From: an uncultured Lachnospiraceae bacterium | GTDB taxonomy: Bacteria; Bacillota; Clostridia; Lachnospirales; Lachnospiraceae | NCBI GenBank assembly: GCA_944381515.1 | Contig: CALWLM010000112.1 | Span: forward strand, 1-38,865 | Direction: 5' to 3' | DNA length: 38,865 nucleotides | In this document: positions 18,634-26,360 of the stretch, one piece after another | Numbering within the stretch: the first letter of the stretch is position 1 | Layout of the letters: every line of letters begins with the position of its first letter | Notes under the pieces: model-generated | Databases searched by the model: none | What the model was told of the DNA's origin: nothing | The model's input: the letters and a program-made list of their open reading frames with translations, nothing else | Made by a program: the position numbers and the translations under genes

Positions 18634-20401
18634 CCAGGACGAGCTGAATTACGAAGGAAATGCCGTGCTGCGAATGATGTCCTATATGAAGCCCTACTGG
18701 CCTACGGTGGCTTTCTGCTTCCTTTTGGTGCTCATCATCACGGCGCTGGAGCTGTACCGCCCGATTCTGATCGGCGATGCCATCGATAATTTTATTACCG
18801 GAGACTACGAAGCGGGAGAGCTGGTACAGGAGAGATTTAACGGCGTACTGTGGGCGGCAGCCCGTTATGTGGGCGTGCTTTTGCTGCTCTTTGTATGCAA
18901 CCGTGTTCAGTATGTGCTTTTGCAGTCTACGGGACAGAAGATTATTTATGAAATCCGCAATGAGCTGTTTACCCATGTGGAAAGTCTGTCCATGCGGTTT
19001 TTTGATCTGACGCCGGTGGGCAAGATCGTCACCCGCATCACCAACGATGTGGAGGCCCTGAACGATATGTACTCCAACATCCTGATCAAGCTTTTCAAAA
19101 ATCTGATGAAAATACTGGGACTGGCCATTGTGATGCTCTGTCTGGATGTGCGGATGGCCCTTCTGTCCTTTGTGCTGGTGCCGGTGGTGATTGTTCTGAC
19201 TGTGATTTTCAAGCGGATATCCAGACGGACTTATCAGATAACCAGAACCAAGATTACGGCGCTCAATACCTTTTTGTCAGAAAACATCTCCGGTATGAAG
19301 GTGATCCAGATTTTTAATCGGGAGAAGGAAAAGAATGAGGAATTTGCCGGAAAGAGTGAGGAGCTGTATCGGGCCAACTATCGGGAGATGATGGTTTTTG
19401 CCATTTTCCGGCCCAGTATCTATATGCTGTCGGTGCTGGCTCTCGTTATCGTACTGGCCGGCGGCGGGGACAGCGTGTTGTCCGGTTCTTTGTCTCTTGG
19501 CACGCTGTATATTTTTCTTCAGTATATTAATACCTTCTTTGAACCCATTCAGGAGCTGGCGGAACAGTTCTCCACCCTTCAGTCGGCGATCGCTTCGGCG
19601 GAGAAGATATTTACCCTTCTGGATGTAAAGCCTGTGGTAAACGATCCGGAGGAGCCGGTGGAGCTGGAGCGAATTGAGGGCCGTATTGAGTTTAAGCATG
19701 TGTGGTTTGCTTATGACGGGGAGGATTACATCCTGAAGGATGTGAGCTTTACCATTGAACCGGGGCAGAAGGTGGCCTTTGTGGGAGCTACCGGCGCGGG
19801 AAAATCCTCCATTCTCAATCTGATCGGCCGTTATTACGACATTCAAAAGGGAGAGATTCTGCTGGATGGGGTGGATATACGGCGGCTGAAAAAAGAGCAG
19901 CTGCGTTCGGCTATCGGTCAGGTGCAGCAGGACGTATTTCTTTTTACAGGAGATATTGCCAGCAATATTCGGCTGCGCAACGAGGAGATCAGCGAGGAAA
20001 CCGTGATGCAGGCAGCCCATGAGGTCAATGCAGATCGGTTTATCGAAAAGCTCCCCGGCGGTTATCACGAGAGGGTGTCGGAGAGAGGAGCTACCTTCTC
20101 GGCGGGACAGAGACAGCTTTTGTCCTTTGCCCGTACGCTGGCCTTCGATCCCGCCATTCTCATTCTGGATGAGGCTACGGCCAATATCGATACAGAGACG
20201 GAGCAGTGGATACAGGAGGCCATGGAGAAGCTGATGGCAGGACGGACGACTATCATGGTAGCTCATCGCCTTTCTACGATTCAGCATGCCGATAAGATTA
20301 TCGTGATGCATAAGGGGAGAATTCGGGAAAGTGGTACACATCAGGAATTGCTGGAACAGGACGGAATTTACAAAAAACTCTACAAATTGCAGCTCGCCTA
20401 A
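18605..20401 (+). CDS. ABC exporter half-transporter, catalytic-site subunit (BmrD-like)
   Basis: The partner of the preceding gene, 598 aa with the same six-helix plus NBD layout. Walker A is GATGAGKSS (about 394), the Q-loop region GQVQQDVFLFTG, the signature FSAGQRQ (about 498), Walker B ILILDEATANID (about 519) with the catalytic Glu present, and the H-loop MVAHR. The complementary loss in the upstream subunit and the signature variant here match the BmrC-BmrD / TM287-TM288 division of labour: one intact and one degenerate ATP site. The start is ATG 18605 after GGAGGCGGAGG, within the end of the first gene; a longer frame from 18539 lacks a credible start. A GC-rich hairpin follows at 20468-20514. 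Confidence 0.93.
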   Translation: MKLFQTKKDDQDELNYEGNAVLRMMSYMKPYWPTVAFCFLLVLIITALELYRPILIGDAIDNFITGDYEAGELVQERFNGVLWAAARYVGVLLLLFVCNRVQYVLLQSTGQKIIYEIRNELFTHVESLSMRFFDLTPVGKIVTRITNDVEALNDMYSNILIKLFKNLMKILGLAIVMLCLDVRMALLSFVLVPVVIVLTVIFKRISRRTYQITRTKITALNTFLSENISGMKVIQIFNREKEKNEEFAGKSEELYRANYREMMVFAIFRPSIYMLSVLALVIVLAGGGDSVLSGSLSLGTLYIFLQYINTFFEPIQELAEQFSTLQSAIASAEKIFTLLDVKPVVNDPEEPVELERIEGRIEFKHVWFAYDGEDYILKDVSFTIEPGQKVAFVGATGAGKSSILNLIGRYYDIQKGEILLDGVDIRRLKKEQLRSAIGQVQQDVFLFTGDIASNIRLRNEEISEETVMQAAHEVNADRFIEKLPGGYHERVSERGATFSAGQRQLLSFARTLAFDPAILILDEATANIDTETEQWIQEAMEKLMAGRTTIMVAHRLSTIQHADKIIVMHKGRIRESGTHQELLEQDGIYKKLYKLQLA

Positions 20402-20467
20402 AAAATATTGTAAGAATTGGTAAGAAATAAGGGAGCAAAAAAGTAAAGAACCTATTGTATGATGTAC

Positions 20468-20514
20468 AAGGGGCCGCGAGGAAGGAATGGTTATTCCGTC
20501 ACCCGCGGCCCTTT
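20468..20514 (+). terminator. Hairpin after the ABC exporter operon
   Basis: An 11-base-pair stem AAGGGGCCGCG / CGCGGCCCTTT (one G-T pair) with an inner GGAA...TTCC stem. The T tract is short, so some read-through into the lipoprotein gene 30 bases later is possible. I see no convincing promoter for that gene. Confidence 0.55.
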
Positions 20515-20544
20515 GGATATCAAAAAGAAAGGCGGCGAAAAGGA

Positions 20545-22713
20545 ATGATGACAACAGGGAAGAAAATAATCGCTCTTTTGACGGCGGGAGCTTTGCTGGC
20601 GAGTTTGGCCGGCTGCCAGCTGGGAACAGATGAACCGACGGTGAAAAAACAAACCGCAGTGCAAAGCGGCGTCTATGCGCAAGAAAGCTGGATGGAAGGC
20701 GGCCTGCCGGAGAATATATCGGCGTTGCTTCATGCCGGAGATAAAATATTGGTGGTAGGAGATCAGAAGGAGGAGGGGGATTCGGCCTATTTACCCTCCG
20801 CTCTTGTTACAGAGGACGGCGCAGTGTCGGAGGAAATCCGCTATGCGGCGGCAGGCACATTGTCCATGGATCTGGCAGCAGATTCGGAGGGGAATTTATA
20901 TACGCTGACCAGTGAGGTTAACGAAAACGGGGAAACTGGCGCCACAGTCCTGGTACAGCTGCGGGCTGACGGCGAAGAAGGGTTTCGGACAAAAATATCG
21001 GAGGACTCTTCGGTCTACGGGGAAGGGCTGCTGTGCGTGTCGGACGATCAGATTGCGGTGCTGACCAATGAACAGCTGCAGATTTATGATTCTGCGGGCA
21101 GCAGAACCAGCGTGCTGTCCGGTACGGCCGGCGCATCCAATATATATAAAACGGAGAGCGGCAGAATCTTTCTGGAGTATGAAGAAGAAAAGCATGTTCT
21201 AAAGGAAGCGGATCTGCAAAAGGGAGCTCTCTCAGGAGAGTGGGACGTACCTGGAAGTGGTTCTATCTATGAGGGCCGCACTTATGATCTTTTGCTGGTG
21301 ACTGACACGGGAATTCAGGGCTGGAACCTGGGCAGCGAGCCGGAGGAATTGATGAATTTTCTGAATTCGGATTTTCCTAACAGCTATTTCAGCAGCCTGG
21401 TGCAGCTAAGCGACGGAAGCTTTCTGGGATTGTACTATGGAGAAAATGGCGCAGTGCTGGGGCATTTCACTGCGGTGGACCCGTCAGAGCTAAAGGAGAA
21501 GACGGTGATTGTGCTGGCCGGTTATGGAGTAAATGGAGATATTGTCCAGAGGGTCGCAGCCTTTAACAAGAGCAATGACCAGTATCGGGTCCAGGTGAAA
21601 AATTACTATACGGAGTATAGTGAGGAGGGGCTGACTAAGCTGAATGCGGAGCTTTCGTCGGGACAGACCCCGGACATTCTGTTAATAGATCCCTCCATGC
21701 CGGTGGACAGCTATATTGCCAAAGGCGTACTGGCGGATCTGAATCCATTCCTGGAAAAGGACAGCGAACTGAAGCGGGAGGATTTTCTGCAAAATATTAT
21801 GGAGCTTGGCAGCAGGGACGGCAAGTGGTATCAGATGATTCCCGCCTTTTCCGTACAGACTCTGGCAGGGAAGGCATCTGTTGCAGGAGATGGACTGACC
21901 CTTGCGGAAATAGAGAAGCTGAAAGAAACCCATCCTGAGCTGAAAGAGATTCTCAGCAATTCTTCCCGGGAGGAAGTCATGACCCTGGGAATGCAGATGA
22001 TGGGCGGCGATATCATGGACCAGGCCAAGACCGGGGATGGGACTGCCCTGTCGGAGCTTTTGCAGTTTGCGGCCATGTTTCCTGAGACTCCTTTGTATGC
22101 GAATGATGATTCCTACTGGAATAATGCTGCGGGCATGTACCGGGAGGGGAGGACTTTGCTGGCTTCGTTCCATCTCAGCTCTTTCTTCGATTATATTTCC
22201 ATGGAGCAGGGCAGCTTTGGCGAGGCTATCTCCCTGATCGGTTTCCCCGGCTCCGGCAACCGGGGAGTAGTGAATGCGGATGTACGGCTGGCAATCTGCG
22301 CCGGATCGCCCAATCAGCAGGGAGCCTGGGAGTTTTTGCGGTATTTCCTGACGGATGAGTTTCAGAGCGCTGTGGACGGATACTGGCCTGTCAGCCTGCG
22401 GCAGCTGGACGCGCTGGCGCAGAAGGCTGCCAGGCGGCCCAGCTATACGGACGAGAACGGCCAGGAGGTAGAATACGATATGACCTTTTTCTTGGGAGAT
22501 CAGGAGATTAAGCTGGAACCCATGACGATGCAGGAGACGGAGCCGGTCAAGGCCTATATCGCCTCCCTTAACGAGGCTGCCTTCCAGAATGATGAGGCGG
22601 TAAATATCGTGCAGGAGGAGGCTGGAGCGTATTTTAACGGACAGAAGAGTCTGGACGAAACGCTGAAGGTCATTACCAACCGTCTGAGGCTCTATCTGGA
22701 GGAGAACAGCTGA
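20545..22713 (+). CDS. Solute-binding lipoprotein with a long beta-rich N-terminal domain
   Basis: A lipoprotein of 722 aa. The signal peptide ends in the lipobox LAGC (Cys24). Residues from about 320 on resemble extracellular solute-binding proteins of ABC importers of the sugar-binding type: VIVLAGYGVNGDIVQRVAAFNKSN, then LNAELSSGQTPDILLID, and a C-terminal RLAICAGSPNQQGAWEFLRYF. Residues about 45-315 are beta-rich with repeated Leu/Val strands and Gly-Asp turns, suggesting a beta-propeller-like sensor or binding domain; that fold is inferred by eye. Solute-binding proteins usually have permease and ATPase neighbours; none is here. ATG 20545 is preceded by AAAAGGA, and the adjacent ATG 20548 is equally possible. 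Confidence 0.8.
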   Translation: MMTTGKKIIALLTAGALLASLAGCQLGTDEPTVKKQTAVQSGVYAQESWMEGGLPENISALLHAGDKILVVGDQKEEGDSAYLPSALVTEDGAVSEEIRYAAAGTLSMDLAADSEGNLYTLTSEVNENGETGATVLVQLRADGEEGFRTKISEDSSVYGEGLLCVSDDQIAVLTNEQLQIYDSAGSRTSVLSGTAGASNIYKTESGRIFLEYEEEKHVLKEADLQKGALSGEWDVPGSGSIYEGRTYDLLLVTDTGIQGWNLGSEPEELMNFLNSDFPNSYFSSLVQLSDGSFLGLYYGENGAVLGHFTAVDPSELKEKTVIVLAGYGVNGDIVQRVAAFNKSNDQYRVQVKNYYTEYSEEGLTKLNAELSSGQTPDILLIDPSMPVDSYIAKGVLADLNPFLEKDSELKREDFLQNIMELGSRDGKWYQMIPAFSVQTLAGKASVAGDGLTLAEIEKLKETHPELKEILSNSSREEVMTLGMQMMGGDIMDQAKTGDGTALSELLQFAAMFPETPLYANDDSYWNNAAGMYREGRTLLASFHLSSFFDYISMEQGSFGEAISLIGFPGSGNRGVVNADVRLAICAGSPNQQGAWEFLRYFLTDEFQSAVDGYWPVSLRQLDALAQKAARRPSYTDENGQEVEYDMTFFLGDQEIKLEPMTMQETEPVKAYIASLNEAAFQNDEAVNIVQEEAGAYFNGQKSLDETLKVITNRLRLYLEENS

Positions 22714-22749
22714 AGACAAATAATTGCCGAAGATAAGGGCTAAATACAG

Positions 22750-22778
22750 TTGACAAAGGCGGATGAGTATGATATGTT
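22750..22778 (+). promoter_or_regulatory. Promoter of the FMN-riboswitch operon
   Basis: TTGACA (22750-22755), a 17-base spacer and TATGTT (22773-22778), about 20 bases before the riboswitch. The 328-base gap from 22714 to 23041 is filled by this promoter, the aptamer and its terminator. Confidence 0.8.
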
Positions 22779-22800
22779 TTTATCAGTGAAAATGAAATAG

Positions 22801-22914
22801 ATTCTTCGGGGCAGGGTGAAATTCCCTACCGGCGGTGAGAGTCCGCGACCCGCGATGAGCGGCTGATCCGGTGAAATTCCGGAACCGACAGTATAGTCTG
22901 GATGAGAGAAGAAT
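22801..22914 (+). ncRNA. FMN riboswitch (RFN element)
   Basis: A flavin mononucleotide-sensing aptamer. The RFN core is visible as GGGGCAGGGTGAAATTCCC, ACCGGCGGTGAGAGTCCGCG and GATCCGGTGAAATTCCGG, ending CCGACAGTATAGTCTGGATG. The closing stem is perfect: ATTCTTC (22801-22807) with GAAGAAT (22908-22914). A terminator follows, so high FMN is expected to switch off ribU and the hydrolase gene. Confidence 0.97.
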
Positions 22915-22936
22915 TACAGCCTGCAAAGGTATATTC

Positions 22937-22970
22937 AGGTCTCATATCCCCGTGGATATGGGACCTTTTT
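22937..22970 (+). terminator. Expression-platform terminator of the FMN riboswitch
   Basis: A stem of about 13 base pairs (AGGTCTCATATCC with GGATATGGGACCT, one G-T pair) followed by TTTTT, 23 bases after the aptamer. It should form when FMN is bound. Confidence 0.9.
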
Positions 22971-23041
22971 GCATGGCCTGCAATCTCAGAAGGATTTAAA
23001 TCATTGGAACGGAAAATCTGAAATTGCAAGGAGGATGCAAA

Positions 23042-23650
23042 ATGAAAAAATGGACTACACAGAAAATGATCTACACAGGTATGCTGGCGGCCGTGGCGGG
23101 GGTGCTTATGTCCTTGGAAATATCGGTTCCGATGATGCCGCCTTTCTATAAGGTAGATTTCAGCGATGTTCCCTCGTTTGTCGCTCTGTTTACCATGGGG
23201 CCCGCCTCGGCGGTGATGGTGGAGCTTATCAAGATTGTGATCAAGCTGATTACGGTGGGAACCAATTCCATGTATGTGGGCGAGTTCGCCAATCTGGTCG
23301 GCATTGCTTTGTTTGTGATCCCTACCTGGCTGGTGTACCGGGCGGGCGGCAGGACCAAAAAGGCGGCGGTCAGAGCCATGGCGGTCAGCGTGCCGGTGCG
23401 GGTAGCTTTTTCCTGCTGTATCAATGCTTTTATCACCTTGCCCATGTATGCGGCGGCCATGGGCCTGCCTCTGGAGCAGGTGATTACCTCTGTGTCGGCG
23501 GCAAATCCGGCCATTCACAATCTGACTACCTTTATTATTCTGGCAACGATCCCATTTAACCTGCTCAAAAACGGCCTGAACTGCCTGGTGGCTTATTTCC
23601 TGTACAGCCGTCTGGTACGGGTAAGAGTTATTGAAAAGGCGGTGGTCTGA
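23042..23650 (+). CDS. ribU: Riboflavin ECF transporter S component RibU
   Basis: The membrane-embedded substrate-binding subunit of an energy-coupling-factor transporter for riboflavin; it works with a shared EcfA1/A2/T module encoded elsewhere. About six hydrophobic segments appear in 202 residues. RibU-type sequence includes an early LEISVPMMPPFYKVDFSDVPSF segment and GPASAVMVELIKIVIK. The FMN riboswitch directly upstream strongly supports flavin as substrate. The start is ATG 23042 after AAGGAGGATG; the longer frame from 23024 includes the ribosome binding site. The downstream hydrolase starts one base after the stop, so the two are co-transcribed and probably translationally coupled. Confidence 0.96.
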   Translation: MKKWTTQKMIYTGMLAAVAGVLMSLEISVPMMPPFYKVDFSDVPSFVALFTMGPASAVMVELIKIVIKLITVGTNSMYVGEFANLVGIALFVIPTWLVYRAGGRTKKAAVRAMAVSVPVRVAFSCCINAFITLPMYAAAMGLPLEQVITSVSAANPAIHNLTTFIILATIPFNLLKNGLNCLVAYFLYSRLVRVRVIEKAVV

Positions 23651-23651
23651 G

Positions 23652-24443
23652 ATGATTCGCAATTACAGAGATTTAACCAGACTTGAGATGGAACAGGTGA
23701 ACCGGGAAGAGACGATCGTATTGATTCCTCTGGGGGCTCTGGAGCAGCATGGCAATCAAGCGCCTCTGGGCACCGACGATATTATTGCGGAGGCGATGGT
23801 AAAATACATCCGGGAGGAGCTGGAGGCGGAGGACGAGGATTTCCCGATGCTGGTTTTTCCGGTGATTCCCGTGGGGTTAAGCACCGAACATCGAAATTTC
23901 TGCGGCTCCATCACTTTCCGACCGGACACTTACTATCATCTGCTCTACGATATCAGCGTTAGCCTGGCCCATCACGGCTTCAAAAAACTGGCCTTTTTGG
24001 TCTGCCACGGCGGGAATGCTCCCATTGTCCAGGTGCTGAGCCGGGAGCTTCGCAGCGAGCTCGGCATATCGCCTTTTATCCTGTCTTCCGGTGCGTTCAG
24101 CCATCCGGATGTAAAGGCTACCGTATCGGAGGGAAACATCTGGGATTTCCACGGAGGAGAGATGGAAACCTCCATGGTGATGGCGGTGGATGAGAGTCTG
24201 GTAAAGCTGGATACCGCCGAGGCGGGGATTCCGGCCGCTTTTGCAGCTAACAAGGCCCTGCTTCCTTATGGCAATGTCTCCATCGGCTGGGTCAGTGAGG
24301 ACTGGCGTACCGCCGAAGGCAAGCCCATCGGCATAGGGGGAGATCCCAGGGGAGCCACCGCCGAGAAGGGACGGATTATTCTGCGCACCAGCGCCAGGGC
24401 GCTGATTCCCGGTCTGAAGGAGATTCTCGCCTGGAAAGGGTGA
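23652..24443 (+). CDS. Creatininase-family metal-dependent amidohydrolase
   Basis: A creatininase/ArfB-like protein of 263 aa. Family metal-ligand motifs are present: LGALEQHGNQAPLGTDD (Glu31, His33, Asp42), FLVCHGGNA (His119) and WDFHGGEMETS (Glu170). The family includes creatinine amidohydrolase, MftE-type peptidases, and archaeal ArfB, which deformylates a riboflavin/F420 precursor. The start ATG 23652 is one base after the ribU stop and uses an AAGGCGG-type site within ribU. Co-transcription behind an FMN riboswitch suggests a flavin-related substrate, for example an imported flavin derivative or a formylamino-pyrimidine; this is inference. No other riboflavin biosynthesis gene is in the window. 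I see no terminator directly after it. Confidence 0.88.
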   Translation: MIRNYRDLTRLEMEQVNREETIVLIPLGALEQHGNQAPLGTDDIIAEAMVKYIREELEAEDEDFPMLVFPVIPVGLSTEHRNFCGSITFRPDTYYHLLYDISVSLAHHGFKKLAFLVCHGGNAPIVQVLSRELRSELGISPFILSSGAFSHPDVKATVSEGNIWDFHGGEMETSMVMAVDESLVKLDTAEAGIPAAFAANKALLPYGNVSIGWVSEDWRTAEGKPIGIGGDPRGATAEKGRIILRTSARALIPGLKEILAWKG

Positions 24444-24479
24444 AAGGCCCTGAGCGGATTGAAAAATTTCAAAAACTCA

Positions 24480-24507
24480 TTGACGAATAAAAAATATCTG
24501 GTATAAT
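24480..24507 (+). promoter_or_regulatory. Promoter of rpsU
   Basis: TTGACG (24480-24485), a 16-base spacer and TATAAT (24502-24507), about 70 bases before the rpsU start. Confidence 0.8.
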
Positions 24508-24579
24508 TACAAGTGTGCTAAATATACCCACAGTTGTTTACGCACAATTATACAACTGGAGGGGAGGTCAGGTGAGTCT

Positions 24580-24756
24580 ATGTCGAACGTAATCGTAAAA
24601 GAGAACGAGAGCTTGGATAGCGCACTGCGCAGATTCAAGAGAAATTGTGCGAAGGCCGGCATTCAGCAGGAGATTCGTAAGCGCGAGCATTATGAGAAGC
24701 CCAGCGTGAGAAGAAAGAAAAAGTCTGAAGCCGCCAGAAAACGTAAATACAACTAA
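24580..24756 (+). CDS. rpsU: Ribosomal protein S21
   Basis: A 58-residue small-subunit protein near the mRNA exit/anti-Shine-Dalgarno region. It reads [19 protein letters not shown], then a Lys/Arg-rich body with [19 protein letters not shown] and a tail ending [10 protein letters not shown], as in Firmicutes S21. It is shorter than 60 residues and so easily missed by length-filtered ORF lists. GGAGGGGAGG lies 11-12 bases upstream. It has its own promoter and terminator, so it is monocistronic here. Confidence 0.96.
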   Translation: MSNVIVKENESLDSALRRFKRNCAKAGIQQEIRKREHYEKPSVRRKKKSEAARKRKYN

Positions 24757-24780
24757 TATTACGGGGCGGGTCCTCGTAGA

Positions 24781-24834
24781 AAAATAGATGGGTGTGCTTT
24801 CGATTCGGTCGATAGCGTCCCCATCTATTTTTTC
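24781..24834 (+). terminator. Intrinsic terminator of rpsU
   Basis: A 12-base-pair stem AAAATAGATGGG / CCCATCTATTTT ending in a T tract. The loop is long (27 bases) and can fold further. Confidence 0.85.
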
Positions 24835-24858
24835 GTTGTTTTCAGAAACCTGGAAATC

Positions 24859-24889
24859 CCGGTTCTTTCCGAAGGCTGAATAGAACCGG
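24859..24889 (+). other. Leader hairpin before the PurF-like gene
   Basis: Perfect 8-base-pair stem CCGGTTCT / AGAACCGG with a 15-base loop that can pair further (TTCC with GGCTGAA). It ends 34 bases before the PurF-like start codon and has no T tract. A regulatory role is possible, but I recognise no known riboswitch. Confidence 0.45.
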
Positions 24890-24923
24890 ATCATACACAG
24901 CAAGAGCGAAGCAGGAGGGCTAC

Positions 24924-26342
24924 ATGGGAGGAATATTCGGAACGGTCTCCAAGGGAGACTGTGTGACGGATCTGTATTTTGGAATCGACTACCATTCTCA
25001 TTTGGGAACGCGCAGAGGCGGCATGGCCGTTTACACGGAAAATGGCTTTGACCGCTCTATTCACAGCATTGAAAACGCTCAGTTCCGCACCAAGTTTGAA
25101 GATGCGGCGGCCCGGATGCACGGCCACGTAGGCATCGGCTGCATCAGCGATACGGAACCGCAGCCTTTGATTATTCGCTCCCGGCTGGGGCAGTTTGCCA
25201 TTACTACAGTAGGGAGGATCAATAATATGGAGGAGCTGGCCGACGAGGCTTTTGAAGGAGGGCGGACGCAGTTTCTGGAGATGAGCGGCAACCGCATCAA
25301 TCCTACGGAGCTGGTGGCGGCTCTGATTAATCAGAAGAGCAGTATTCCGGAGGGCATCCGCCACGCCCAGCAGAAGATCGACGGCTCCATGACGCTGCTT
25401 TTGGCTACGGCTGAGGGGATTTACGCGGCCCGCGATTATCTGGGGCGGACCCCTTTGATTCTGGGAGAGAAGTGGGACGGCAGCCTCTGCGTTTCTTTTG
25501 AGTCCCACGCCTATATGAATTTGGGGTATCATACCCTGCGGGAGCTGGGCCCCGGCGAGGTGGTCTATCTGTCTCAGAACGGCGTGCAGGATATACTGCC
25601 TCCCTGTGAAAAAAAGAGGGTCTGCACATTCCTGTGGACCTATTATGGCTATCCGACAGCTACCTATGAGGGGATCAACGTGGAGTCCTCCCGCTATCGC
25701 TGCGGGGCGCTGATGGCCAAAAAGGACGCGCAGGACGGGCTGGAGCTTGACAGCGTGGGCGGCATACCGGATTCCGGTCTGGCTGCGGCCATCGGCTATG
25801 CCAACGAGTCCGGCGTTCCCTTTCACCGGCCTTTTATGAAATATACTCCCACCTGGTCCCGCAGCTTTATGCCGCAGGATCAGAAAATGCGCAATCTGGT
25901 GGCCCATATGAAGCTGATACCGGTTCATGATCTGATCCGTGACAAAAAGCTCTTGTTTATCGACGACTCCATTGTTCGGGGAACCCAGCTGCGGGAAACA
26001 GTGGATTTCCTCTATGAGAGCGGGGCCAGAGAGGTTCACGTTCGTCCTGCCTGCCCGCCGATTCTCTACGGCTGCAAATATATTAATTTTTCACGGTCTA
26101 CCTCGGACATGGACCTCATTGCGAGACGGGTGATCGTGCGCCTGGAGGGCGGCGTCCCTTCCGAAGAGCGTCTGGCTCTCTATAAGGATGCGTCCACGCA
26201 GGAATATGCGGCCATGGTGGAAGAGATCCGGGAGGAGATGCATTTTACCAGCCTGAAATTCCCCAGCCTGGATATGCTGGTGGAATCCATCGGCCTGCCT
26301 GAGTGCGAGCTGTGTACTTACTGCTGGAACGGAAGAGAATAA
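24924..26342 (+). CDS. Amidophosphoribosyltransferase-like protein without the N-terminal catalytic Cys
   Basis: Over its length this resembles PurF (glutamine PRPP amidotransferase): an Ntn-type glutaminase domain (GIDYHSHLGTRRGGMAVYT, about 21-39; GHVGIGCISD) and a C-terminal phosphoribosyltransferase domain with the PRPP loop LLFIDDSIVRGTQLR (about 343-357). The protein begins MGGIFG, where active PurF begins MCGIFG and the Cys is the glutamine-cleaving nucleophile. Here it is Gly, so glutamine hydrolysis should be lost; ammonia-dependent activity or a regulatory role is possible. The Cys-rich tail (CELCTYC) and Cys in CTFLWTYYG resemble ligands for the structural 4Fe-4S cluster of Bacillus-type PurF. 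At 472 aa it has normal length. AGGAGG precedes the ATG. No pur genes are adjacent. Confidence 0.88.
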   Translation: MGGIFGTVSKGDCVTDLYFGIDYHSHLGTRRGGMAVYTENGFDRSIHSIENAQFRTKFEDAAARMHGHVGIGCISDTEPQPLIIRSRLGQFAITTVGRINNMEELADEAFEGGRTQFLEMSGNRINPTELVAALINQKSSIPEGIRHAQQKIDGSMTLLLATAEGIYAARDYLGRTPLILGEKWDGSLCVSFESHAYMNLGYHTLRELGPGEVVYLSQNGVQDILPPCEKKRVCTFLWTYYGYPTATYEGINVESSRYRCGALMAKKDAQDGLELDSVGGIPDSGLAAAIGYANESGVPFHRPFMKYTPTWSRSFMPQDQKMRNLVAHMKLIPVHDLIRDKKLLFIDDSIVRGTQLRETVDFLYESGAREVHVRPACPPILYGCKYINFSRSTSDMDLIARRVIVRLEGGVPSEERLALYKDASTQEYAAMVEEIREEMHFTSLKFPSLDMLVESIGLPECELCTYCWNGRE

Positions 26343-26360
26343 GACGAGGGGAGCTGCTGT

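Noticed and set aside
24891-26039. A 382-codon minus-strand open frame opposite the PurF-like gene
   Set aside because: Antisense shadow of a gene with clear motifs; no ribosome binding site.
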